A stretch of DNA of 64,000 nucleotides from Linnemannia schmuckeri (lineage: Eukaryota > Mortierellomycota > Mortierellomycetes > Mortierellales > Mortierellaceae), in the NCBI GenBank assembly GCA_029449235.1, contig JANATG010000001.1, forward strand, positions 4,712,001 to 4,776,000. Reading direction: 5' to 3'. The position numbers were made by a program, and so were the translations under genes. Below, one piece after another: positions 24,818-34,700 of this stretch (position 1 is its first letter; each line of letters starts with the position of its first letter). The notes beneath the pieces were generated by a model. It saw only the letters and a list, made by a program, of their open reading frames with translations, did not search any database and was not told the DNA's origin.

Positions 24818-25078
24818 TGTAATAGGAGCAGAGCAAGGGACAAGAGGCAAGGGTAATAACAAGGGAAAGAGACAAGGGGATGTAGGGACAAGAGGAAAGG
24901 GCAAGAAGGAATGAGGTTTATTGTACAGAAGGGAAAGGGTATTTATATGTCTATGGGGAATGAGGGCGAAGCAATACTAAGCAGGGGTAATATGTGTAAG
25001 ACAGACACACAAGATATTAATAAGGTAATTAAGGAACAAGGCTGCCAAAAGCAGGAGGCAATCTACGATCCTGTTACA
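24818..25078 (-). repeat. Candidate LTR of a fourth element family (LTR-D)
   Basis: Read on the minus strand this 261-bp block begins TGTAACAGGA and ends TCCTATTACA, a near-perfect inverted terminal pair. It carries a TATA-like element (ATATAAATA, about 24938-24946) and, further on, an AATAAA. That is the usual LTR order of promoter then polyadenylation signal. It abuts the broken end of family-A copy A4 exactly at 25078/25079. No 5-bp target duplication is visible (tctgg on the right, ggata on the left), so a partner or one flank is missing. Only one copy lies in the window. Confidence 0.4.
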
Positions 25079-26849
25079 TCTGGTAGAACTGTGCGAGGCC
25101 CAAAAATTGTTGAACATCTTTGATACTGGTGGGGCAAGGCCATTCCCGAATAGCTTTGACAAGACCTGCTGAGGTGAAGATCCCGTTCTTGGAGATGGTA
25201 TGGCCCAGGAACTCAGTCTGCTCCTGCATGAATGAGCATTTGCTGAGTTTGACGTACAGTCCATGTTTTCGTAGAAGTTCAAGGACGCTGCGAAGGTGTT
25301 TCAGATGGTCGGCCTCGGTTTTGGAATAGATCAGGATGTCGTCGAGGTATACCACCACCCATTTGTCCAGAACCGGATCCAGTACCCGTAGCATCATGTT
25401 AGAGAATGAGGCTGGTGCGTTGGTGAGTCCGAACGGAACGACATTAAATTCAAAATGGCCGTAACGACATCGAAATGCTGTTTTGTGGGTGTGTGGTTCA
25501 TATATCCTCTGCTGGTGGTATCCCGAGAGTAGATCCAGTTTGGTAAAATAGCGGGCGCCACGAAAACGATCGATGAGTTCGTCAATTCTGGGTAGAGGGT
25601 GTCTGTTCTTCCTGGTAATCCTGTTCAGACCGCGGTAGTCCACACACATACGCAGGGTGCCATCCTTTTTCCGAACAAAGAGTACTGGGGCGCCATAGGG
25701 TGATGTGCTGGGCTTGATGAATTTTTTTGCAAGTAGATCGTCAAGTTGCTTCCTGAGTTCGTCGAGTTCTGCGATTGAGAGGCGAATGACTGGTTTGAAG
25801 GGTGGATCGGCTGTTGGGTCTGTCTCAATTTTCATGGCATCGCCTCGGTCTGGTGGAAGGCCGCTCGGGAGTGTATCGGGGAACACATCCTTAAACTCGT
25901 CTTCAACGATGGCTCTGATCTCAGGCGTCATAGCTGGGCGTTTGGGTGGTGCTGATGCGTCCTTGTCTTTGTTGTCCTTGTCCTTCTGCAGATCCTTGGA
26001 AGATTTGACCAGTGCCAAGAATACGTCGGAGCCGGGGAGGGTGGCCATGGTGTGAAAGTGTAGGTGGGTAAGGAGGCGGCCACCGGTGCGGGTTTGAATA
26101 TTATTTGATTTGAATCCAGTACAGTCCCACTCGATGGCTGTGTTGTTGTGGTTGAAGTGGAGAGCATTGGTGCGCCAGTTGATTTGTGGATTGATGTGAG
26201 TAAGCCATGGTTTGCCCAGGATAAGGTCGTATTTTTTGAGTGGGTACAGGATTGGGTTGAGGTTGTCAGTGTATCCTTTGCGTTCGATGGTGATGTTGAC
26301 CGTATGGTAGGTAATAAAAGATGAGCCGTCGGGGAGAAGAACAGGGATGGGGTTGATGACGGTTCGAGGCAAGTTGTTTTTCTTTTGAAAGGATGTGCTG
26401 ATTACATTACCTTCAGCACCGCCATCGATCAGCACGCGAGCCGGGAAGCCACTGACAAGGCAGTTAAAAGTGAGCAATTGACGCTCAGCCTCAGCGATAG
26501 AAAATGAACAGAAACGCAATTGCTTTTGTCTCCGTCTTCTCAACTGTCGCTTTGTAGGCGGTGTGGTCGACACAACAGGGGTATCCAGGTCCAGGTCTGG
26601 TCCATCTGAGGTTCTAGACACAAGGTAGGACGAGTCAAACGTTGAGGTCTGGTCCAGTGAAGGTGCCAGAGTGGGGGGGGGAGTGAGTATCACGATTTGA
26701 GTTTGTAATCTGAGTTTGGTTGCTAATCTTATTAACTGAGCGATCTGGCAACTTTATTTCATTTTTTTCTTTTCTACTTAACTCTGGGGTGTGATCACTC
26801 CCTTCACCACTGGGGCAAAGAGAGGGGATTTCAGCAACTGGGTCCTGGA
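25079..26849 (-). pseudogene. A4 pol fragment (protease and partial RT), frameshifted
   Basis: Homologous to A1 pol from its start through protease and RT, ending just after the segment QFLGLAQFYQ. RNase H, integrase and chromodomain are missing. A homopolymer of nine G (26673-26681 on the plus strand) replaces the eight of A1 and A2 and shifts the frame upstream of the protease. The YLDD polymerase motif remains. It is a dead relic, but it preserves ancestral sequence for dating the family. Confidence 0.85.
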
Positions 26850-26855
26850 CTGCAC

Positions 26856-27506
26856 CTAGTTGCTGGGGGCATTTCCCGACTGGTCTGTTGGGAGATTGCC
26901 CACGTTAGCAATATTATTGACGGTCTGGGCCCTGGGTGAGCGGTTGGTGTTGCGGTTTTTTCCACAGTCCCAAGAGTAGTGTCCGGCGTTGATTCGACGG
27001 CACTTGAAGCATCCGTTGTTGTCCTGCAGATATTTCTTTTCATCGTCGGTAAGGCGGGCAAGGCGTGGTTGGGATTGTTGATTGTTGAATTGGGTTGTCA
27101 TGGCGTGGACGGCAATGGTAAGGGACTGGACCGAGGCCATAAGGGCGTGGGTGGTGGGGTCGAGGCTGATGTTATCGATTTCCATTGCCATTGGGTCAAA
27201 AGCTGGGGGTGCTGGGTTTGAGCTGGTGGTTGGAGTGTGAGAGCGCATGCTATTCATAGCCTTGGCAAACATACCCTTTGTGGCTCCTTTGGGGCCAAAA
27301 GCATAGATGGTGTCAAATCCTTCAGCCTTGGAACACATATCAAAAAAGGTGTTGTTGGGGTTAGATACCTGATCGGTCTGAAGCAGCTGTCTCAGATCGT
27401 CGGGGCAGCCTTGGAGAAAAACAACTCTGACGGTGGCTTCGAGAAACACGCGACCAGTGGGATCTTCCACGAGCAAGATGTTCATGTAGAGGCGGATGCG
27501 GGTAAG
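26856..27506 (-). pseudogene. A4 gag fragment (capsid part and zinc knuckle)
   Basis: The frame matches A1 gag from RIRLYMNILL to the gag stop. The N-terminal third is removed by the C1 LTR at 27506/27507; residues upstream of that are LTR translation. It keeps the CFKC...GHYSWDC zinc knuckle, in which second Cys and His are six residues apart instead of the common four. The frameshift heptamer and its downstream stem are still present at the gag end. Without a start or LTR it cannot be expressed as a functional Gag. Confidence 0.85.
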
Positions 27507-27709
27507 TGCAACAGCAGAAGGTAGGACCAGTGAAAGCAGGGACAAGAGACGAGGATTGAAGCAGTGATGATTGATGTTATTACTATGGTACATCTATATA
27601 TACAAGGGAGTAACTAGGTTTCTAGGTCTAGTATCATAGAAGAGTCAGAGGTGAATAAGAGTGATGAGAAATGACTAACTAAGGTGGACTTTAAACCTAA
27701 TATGTTGCA
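27507..27709 (-). repeat. Family-C LTR (203 bp) of C1, 3' LTR on the minus strand
   Basis: Ends are TGCAAC and GTTGCA, the same terminal hexamers as the family-A LTR. A TATATATA promoter-like element lies inside. It is nearly identical to the LTR at 62993-63195; one substitution was noted. It follows the C1 pol stop through a purine tract (minus strand AAGAGGGGAAGG), the expected plus-strand primer. The outer flank is gtaag, inside A4 gag. Confidence 0.9.
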
Positions 27710-27730
27710 CCTTCCCCTCTTAAAAAAATC

Positions 27731-29376
27731 CTATCTCCTAAGGCCATGGTCATGCTTGTACTTATTGAGGATCGTCTTGCAGTGAGCCAAGTGATCCTCA
27801 GGTTCCCATGTCCAGTCTTCTCGCGGGAAACCTTGCCACTGAACAAGGTACTCACGCCGCCTATTGTTAATCCTGTGCTCCGCTATTCCTTCGACCTCAT
27901 ACTCTTCCTCATCCTTGACGATCTCTGGTGGTGGTCGTGCTGGTGTTCGCGATCCGAGTGCTGGGGGTGATGGGTAGTAGTGGCGGAGTCGGTCGACGTG
28001 AAAAACTGGATGGATCTTCATAGTGGGAGGCAGGTCAAGGCGGAAGGAAACCGAAGACAACTGTTCAACAATGGAGTGGGGACCAGCAAAACGAGCGAGG
28101 AGCTTTTGTGAAGTGCGGGTACGGTCAGCGGGAAGAGTGATGTTCTCGAGGTTGAGAAGGACCTGATCGCCAATCTTGAAGTCATGGTCGCGGCGACGGG
28201 TGTCTGCGGCGGTAACTTGTCGCTCCTGAGCAGCAGCAAGGGCTTCCTTGGCCAGAATGAGAGCTTCGCTCTGTGATCGTACAAAGTCGTTGACCACGGG
28301 ATTAGGACCGGGGGATGGGGTCAGCAGGGACATGGGGACATTGGGATGGTTGCCAGTGTTGAAAAAAAATGGTGTAACGCCTGAGGAGGCGTTGATAGCG
28401 TTGTTGACAGCAAACTCTGCCGCAGGGAGGAGAAGATCCCAGTTGGATTGACGTTGGTCGACAAAGGAGCGGAGCATGGTAATAAGGGTGCGGTTGGCGC
28501 GCTCGGTCTGACCGTCTGTCTGGGGGTGGAATGCTGTTGACATTGCAAGGTGAACATCCAGCAGGCGACTTAGCTCCGTCCAGAAGCGGCTAGTGAACTT
28601 GGCATCCCTGTCGGAGACAATGGTGGTAGGGAGACCGTGGAGGCGGAAGACGTTGTCAAAAAAAATTCTTGCAACCTGTGAGGCGGTATCAGAGGTATGG
28701 CTGGCGACGAAGTGGGTCTGCTTTGAGAGTTTGTCCACGAATACCGTAACAGAGTCGAATCCTCGAGGTGTCTTGGGTAACGGGCCGATAAAATCCATTG
28801 TCACCGTCTGCCATGGTCGATCTGGGATGGGTAGTGGTTGTAGGAGGCCAGCAGGGAGCTGGTTGCTGGGCTTATTCCGTTGACATGACTCGCAAGTGCG
28901 GATGTACTCTTGTGCGTCCTTGGCCATGGTGGGCCAGAAGAATCGCGACCGGAGATGACCGTAAGTCTTTTCAAAACCAAAATGACCAGCTATAGCAGAG
29001 TCATGGGCATCATGTAAAAGGGAAAGACGGAGATCGGAGTTAGCAGGGATGCAAACCAGAAAGAGATCATTGCGTTGCACACAAAGAACACCATTAATAA
29101 GAAAATAATTTTTTGGTGGGCTTCCCTGCAGGCAGCTTTCGTAGATCGGCTTAAGACGAGGGTCCGTTTCATAGCCATCTACCAGGCGCTGCCGGAGCCC
29201 GGGGTCAATCTGTACTGAGAGGGTATTCAACTCTCGATGATCTGGTCGGCGAGACAGGGCATCCGGGACAATATTGTCGGCGCCCTTCTTATACTTGAAC
29301 GTGAAGTTATATTCCTGCAACAGCTCCATCCACCGAGCCTGGCGACGTGTGAGCTTGGGTTGTGTAGGGAAGTGTT
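27731..29376 (-). pseudogene. C1 pol fragment: RNase H tail, integrase, chromodomain
   Basis: On the minus strand the frame runs from the RNase H/connection region (FPTQPKLTRRQARWMELLQ) through an integrase with HHCC zinc finger (HDAHDSAIAGH, CESCQR) and the DDE core (VTMDFIG, SDRDAKF, GQTERANRT) to a chromodomain (YEVEGIAEHR ... WQGFPREDWTWEP). It is cut at 29376 by insertion of element B1. The missing upstream piece resumes at 43144 on the far side of B1. The chromodomain is typical of chromoviruses and may steer integration to particular chromatin. Confidence 0.9.
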
Positions 29377-29517
29377 TGAGCTATAATCACGTGTGTATAG
29401 GGGACGAAGAGTACATAAGCACTCTTCGTCCCTGAATTAAACAGATCCCTCTCTTTGTTTCGTTATTCCATCTTCCCTATTACCTTACTGATAACAACCC
29501 TTGGTTATTATTTTCCA
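29377..29517 (+). repeat. B1 5' LTR (141 bp)
   Basis: Begins TGAGCTATAATC and ends TTATTTTCCA. It contains a palindromic CACGTG E-box (29388-29393) and, 7 bp later, a perfect 12-bp inverted repeat: GGGACGAAGAGT (29401-29412) and its complement (29421-29432) around an 8-nt loop. The hairpin is repeated in the LTRs at 43003 and 59176. Confidence 0.93.
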
Positions 29518-29593
29518 TTTTTTTTTAACGAATTCACAACAGGGATTCACATACTGATTTTTTTTTCAAAAGACATTCGTTCACACGCTCACT

Positions 29594-29627
<34 letters not shown>

Positions 29628-30360
29628 GCATGAACGAATGAACGCACACCCATCACCGTATGGAAGGTTAGCTATGCAGCAATGCAGCTGACAGAGCACC
29701 GTCTCACCACTGGCACCACTCCAGTCTGAAAACACTGGCACCACTGCTGCGTATACTCACAGGTATCAAAAGCACGACCTCGCATCGATTACGATGCTTG
29801 AGCAGAGACAAAATCCTCATCGCAGGTAAGATCTCGACTGACGATTAGTGTCACATGATGTTGAAATAAAAGACGATGTCATCGTTTTCTCTTAATATAG
29901 CCCTTGTGGTTTGGGTGATGAAAGCGTCGATGACTGATGTCTCAACCATCACAAGAAGGGATGTATGCATGCATGGCAGCACTATTTCTTTTTCTTTCTC
30001 TTCCAAGCACGTCATCCTCGCATGTGCGAATTGACCAATCAGCATGCACCCCGCCCTGACTTTCTTAAATCAATTGGCATTCATGCAAGAGAAAGAAGAG
30101 ACATAAGAAATGAGAAAAGAAGAAAAGACAACAAAAACGCATGATCATGCGGCACTGACCTGCTTGAATCTCGTCAACAACGCACCTTGCTGATCCAATG
30201 GCAATGGACATGGTCGAAACGTGATCCACACATGAATTGAGAGAATGGAATCGAGAAAACATCTATAAGGATGAAGAAATTGAGAATCTTCATTTTTTTT
30301 CTCCATCTGCCAAACACACTTCCATTCCACTTCTCACAATTCTCTCGCCCATCCACAACG
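29518..30360 (+). other. B1 leader region
   Basis: About 840 bp between LTR and ORF0. It holds a 10-bp inverted repeat, CATTCGTTCA (29574-29583) and TGAACGAATG (29631-29640), that brackets a 30-nt A tract (29595-29624). A heptamer TAACGAA just after the LTR is complementary to TTCGTTA inside the LTR, a possible self-priming pair as in Tf1/sushi elements; this is speculative. No further gene is supported. Confidence 0.5.
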
Positions 30361-30414
30361 ATGTCCAAATCTTCTCACTCCTCACCTGCTGAATCCAGCG
30401 CCGGCCCTTCTCGT

Positions 30415-30512
30415 TGCAACGATTGGACCCCCGATTACCTTAATTAGATAAATAGACAACTATTACCAAAATACAAAGACATCTCTTCCTTCCACTCCTT
30501 ACAAAAGTTGCA
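30415..30512 (+). repeat. A1 5' LTR (98 bp)
   Basis: TGCAAC and GTTGCA terminal inverted hexamers. It has an A/T-rich middle (ATTAGATAAATAG) that could serve as promoter. The same 98 bases occur at 35558, 43388, 48531 and 51733. This is very short for an autonomous Ty3-type element. Confidence 0.95.
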
Positions 30513-31696
30513 TGGTAGCAAAGGTTCACAATTCCACCAACAAGACCCCAGAACACTCAGCACAACCCCCAGAACACCCAGCACAAACCCCAGACTCCTC
30601 CAGCTCTCCAGAAACCTCACCTAGCACCTCCTCCATCCCCTCACCCTGTCTTCCACCCATCAACACGTATTTTATCACTGACTTTTTATCGGAACTCACC
30701 ATCATGACCGACGACAACCTCGCCACCATCATTGAACTTGACACAACCTCCAAACCCGCCAAGTACGACGGCACTCGCGATGGCTTCAAATGCCTCGCCT
30801 GGCTGAAAGAGGTGCAACGCTACTTTACCATGAAGAACGTACCCGACAGAAAACGCACCATCCATGCCGTCAACCTCCTTAACCAAACCTCTCTCCTCTG
30901 GTGGGAATCACTTAACATCGACGACACCTGCGAGTACTCCACCTTTACAACCCTGTTTAAGAAGGCATACATGCCTGATGGATTTCTCGAGCAAGTTCGC
31001 GGCCTTCTTCTCAATGCCAAGCTTACCACCAACCTGGCCGAGTACCTTACCCGCATCCGCCTCTACATGAACATCTTGCTCGCGGAAGATCCCACTGGTC
31101 GCGTGTTTCTCGAAGCCACCGTCAGAGTTGTTTTTCTCCAAGGCTGCCCCGACGATCTGAGACAGCTGCTTCAGACCGATCAGGTATCTAACCCCAACAA
31201 CACCTTTTTTGATATGTGTTCCAAGGCTGAAGGATTTGACACCATCTATGCTTTTGGCCCCAAAGGAGCCACAAAGGGTATGTTTGCCAAGGCTATGAAT
31301 AGCATGCGCTCTCACACTCCAACCACCAGCTCAAACCCAGCACCCCCAGCTTTTGACCCAATGGCAATGGAAATCGATAACATCAGCCTCGACCCCACCA
31401 CCCGCGCCCTTATGGCCTTGGTCCAGTCCCTTACCATTGCCGTCCACGCCATGACAACCCAATTCAACAATCAACAATCCCAACCACGCCTTGCCCGCCT
31501 TACCGACGATGAAAAGAAATATCTGCAGGACAACAACGGATGCTTCAAGTGCCGTCGAATCAACGCCGGACACTACTCTTGGGACTGTGGAAAAAACCGC
31601 AACACCAACCGCTCATCCAGGGCCCAGACCGTCAACAATATTGCTAACGTGGGCAATCTCCCAACAGACCAGTCGGGAAATGCCCCCAGCAACTAG
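30512..31696 (+). CDS. gag: A1 gag (capsid and nucleocapsid)
   Basis: The frame encodes up to 394 residues. The first ATG (30512-30514) is formed by the last base of the LTR and the first two of the primer site. A second in-frame ATG at 30704 (MTDDNLATIIEL) is the more conservative start, because copy A2 has a stop between the two. Residues ~65-240 form a retrotransposon Gag domain (FKCLAWLKEVQRYF, LLWWESL). A zinc knuckle CFKCRRINAGHYSWDC lies near residue 345, with an enlarged C-to-H spacing (CX2CX6HX4C). The product packages element RNA in cytoplasmic particles. It ends in a -1 frameshift signal feeding pol. Confidence 0.92.
   Translation: MVAKVHNSTNKTPEHSAQPPEHPAQTPDSSSSPETSPSTSSIPSPCLPPINTYFITDFLSELTIMTDDNLATIIELDTTSKPAKYDGTRDGFKCLAWLKEVQRYFTMKNVPDRKRTIHAVNLLNQTSLLWWESLNIDDTCEYSTFTTLFKKAYMPDGFLEQVRGLLLNAKLTTNLAEYLTRIRLYMNILLAEDPTGRVFLEATVRVVFLQGCPDDLRQLLQTDQVSNPNNTFFDMCSKAEGFDTIYAFGPKGATKGMFAKAMNSMRSHTPTTSSNPAPPAFDPMAMEIDNISLDPTTRALMALVQSLTIAVHAMTTQFNNQQSQPRLARLTDDEKKYLQDNNGCFKCRRINAGHYSWDCGKNRNTNRSSRAQTVNNIANVGNLPTDQSGNAPSN
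30513..30527 (+). promoter_or_regulatory. Probable primer-binding site of A1
   Basis: TGGTAGCAAAGG starts directly after the LTR with no spacer. TGGTAGC is the complement of the GCTACCA 3' end found on initiator tRNA-Met in many eukaryotes, so tRNA-iMet is the likely primer. The host tRNA is not in the window, so the match cannot be confirmed here. Confidence 0.6.
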
Positions 31697-31720
31697 GTGC
31701 AGTCCAGGACCCAGTTGCTG
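31675..31720 (+). promoter_or_regulatory. Programmed -1 ribosomal frameshift signal, A1 gag/pol
   Basis: In the gag frame the heptamer G GGA AAT (31675-31681) has the canonical X XXY YYZ form. After a 5-nt spacer comes a perfect 8-bp stem, CAGCAACT (31687-31694) with AGTTGCTG (31713-31720), with an inner GGT/ACC pairing in the loop. The gag stop is inside the first arm (31694-31696). The pol frame is -1 to gag and is open from 31648, so slippage here fuses Gag to Pol. The same signal is at 44648 in A2 and, reversed, in A4. Confidence 0.85.
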
Positions 31721-34700
31721 AAATCCCCTCTCTTTGCCCCAGTGGTGAAGGGAGTGATCACACCCCAGAGTTAAGTAGAAAAGAAAAAAATGAAATAAAG
31801 TTGCCAGATCGCTCAGTTAATAAGATTAGCAACCAAACTCAGATTACAAACTCAAATCGTGATACTCACTCCCCCCCCACTCTGGCACCTTCACTGGACC
31901 AGACCTCAACGTTTGACTCGTCCCACCTTGTGTCTAGAACCTCAGATGGACCAGACCTGGACCTGGATACCCCTGTTGTGTCGACCACACCGCCTACAAA
32001 GCGACAGTTGAGAAGACGGAGACAAAAGCAATTGCGTCTCTGTTCATTTTCTATCGCTGAGGCTGAGCGCCAATTGCTCACTTTTAACTGCCTTGTCAGT
32101 GGCTTCCCGGCTCGCGTGCTGATCGATGGCGGTGCTGAAGGTAATGTAATCAGCACATCCTTTCAAAAGAAAAACAACTTGCCTCGAACCGTCATCAACC
32201 CCATCCCTGTTCTTCTCCCCGACGGCTCATCCTCTATTACCAACCATACGGTCAACATCACCATCGAACGCAAAGGATACACTGACAACCTCAACCCAAT
32301 CCTGTACCCACTCAAAAAATACGACCTTATCCTGGGCAAACCATGGCTTACTCACATCAACCCACAAATCAACTGGCGCACCAATGCTCTCCACTTCAAC
32401 CACAACAACACAGCCATCGAATGGGACTGTACTGGATTCAAATCAAATAATATTCAAACCCGCACCGGTGGCCGCCTCCTTACCCACCTACACTTTCACA
32501 CCATGGCCACCCTCCCCGGCTCCGACGTATTCTTGGCACTGGTCAAATCTTCCAAGGATCTGCAGAAGGACAAGGACAACAAAGACAAGGACGCATCAGC
32601 ACCACCCAAACGCCCAGCTATGACGCCTGAGATCAGAGCCATCGTTGAAGACGAGTTTAAGGATGTGTTCCCCGATACACTCCCGAGCGGCCTTCCACCA
32701 GACCGAGGCGATGCCATGAAAATTGAGACAGACCCAACAGCCGATCCACCCTTCAAACCAGTCATTCGCCTCTCAATCGCAGAACTCGACGAACTCAGGA
32801 AGCAACTTGACGATCTACTTGCGAAAAAATTCATCAAGCCCAGCACATCACCCTATGGCGCCCCAGTACTCTTTGTTCGGAAAAAGGATGGCACCCTGCG
32901 TATGTGTGTGGACTACCGCGGTCTGAACAGGATTACCAGGAAGAACAGACACCCTCTACCCAGAATTGACGAACTTATCGATCGTTTTCGTGGCGCCCGC
33001 TATTTTACCAAACTGGATCTACTCTCGGGATACCACCAGCAGAGGATATATGAACCACACACCCACAAAACAGCATTTCGATGTCGTTACGGCCATTTTG
33101 AATTTAATGTCGTTCCGTTCGGACTCACCAACGCACCAGCCTCATTCTCTAACATGATGCTACGGGTACTGGATCCGGTTCTGGACAAATGGGTGGTGGT
33201 ATACCTCGACGACATCCTGATCTATTCCAAAACCGAGGCCGACCATCTGAAACACCTTCGCAGCGTCCTTGAACTTCTACGAAAACATGGACTGTACGTC
33301 AAACTCAGCAAATGCTCATTCATGCAGGAGCAGACTGAGTTCCTGGGCCATACCATCTCCAAGAACGGGATCTCCACCTCAGCAGGTCTTGTCAAAGCTA
33401 TTCGGGAATGGCCTCGCCCCACCAGTATCAAAGATGTTCAACAATTTTTGGGCCTCGCACAGTTCTACCAGACCTACATCGACAAGTTTGCCGACATTGC
33501 CCTACCCCTCTCGGAGCTTCTAGCAGGCGGAGCGACTTTTTCATGGGACAACGACAAGGAACAGGCATTCATCACCCTCAAAGCGGCCATCAGCTCCGCC
33601 CCAGTTCTACGTATATTCGACCCCGACTTGCCAACCACCGTCGAAACGGATGCATCTGGATTTGCAATTGGCGCTGTTCTCTTTCAAACGGACGCGAACG
33701 GAGTATCCCGACCCGTTGCATTCACCTCACGAAAATTACAACCAGCAGAACGGAACTACCCAACCCACGAGCAGGAGCTACTGGCAGTCGTGCACGCCCT
33801 TAGGACATGGCGATACTACCTAGACGGATCCCACTTTATTGTTTACACAGACCATGCAACCCTTCGCCACTTTCCAACACAGCCTAAACTCACCCGCCGT
33901 CAGGCTCGATGGATGGAGCTGCTGCAGGAATACGACTTTGACTTCAAGTACAAGCGCGGAGCAGATAACACAGTCCTCGACGCCCTGTCTCGACGACCCG
34001 ACCATCGCACGGAAGATCCAGTCAGCCCATCCACAGAACCAGTGGAGATTCATTCAATTGATATCCAGCTTGAACCAGGTGTGAGGCAGCGCCTGATAGA
34101 GGACTACCAGAACAGCCCCAGGCTTAGTCTCGTCTATAAAAGCTGCCTCGAGGGAAGTGTGCCCCCCGGTTATTCTTTTCACAATGGCCTTCTCTACTAT
34201 GACCGCCGCGGCACCGTCGTTCTCGCTATCCCTCAGAAAGCTGACATTTGCCACTCTCTTTTGCATGACTGCCACGATGCCCCCATAGCTGGCCACTTTG
34301 GGTTCAGGAAAACATACGACAAGCTGCGACGAATAGCATACTGGCCCAACATGGCAAAGGAGACCCAACTCTATGTCGACTCGTGCGAAAAGTGTCAACG
34401 CAACAAGCCAAGTCAGGAGCGACCTGCTGGACTCCTTCAACCTCTACCCATTCCCGTCAGACGCTGGGAGGTGGTGACCATGGACTTTATAACCCATCTG
34501 CCCAAGACACCTCGCAATCATGATGCCATCACCGTCTTTGTCGACAAGTTATCCAAGCATGTCCACTTTGTCCCCAGCACCACCACCGCCACCGCCCCCG
34601 ACATTGCTCGCCAGTTTTTCGACAATGTGTTCCGCCATCATGGGATGCCAACAACAATCGTCTCGGATCGCGATAGCAAATTCACCAGTCATTTTTGGCA

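Larger units (their letters stand above)
25079..27506 (-). mobile_element. A4: truncated minus-strand family-A Ty3/gypsy copy
   Basis: This is a broken copy of the family seen intact at 30415-35655. It keeps the 3' two thirds of gag, the gag-pol junction, the protease and most of RT, and has lost both LTRs, the gag start and everything after RT. At 27506 it is cut by a family-C LTR (flank gtaag). At 25078 it is cut by candidate LTR-D. Amino-acid differences from A1/A2 are scattered, so it is older than they are. It appears to be the oldest layer of the nest. Confidence 0.9.

Noticed and set aside
27507..27593. Start of A4 gag at 27593
   Set aside because: Codons above 27506 are translation of the C1 LTR; homology to A gag begins only after that boundary.
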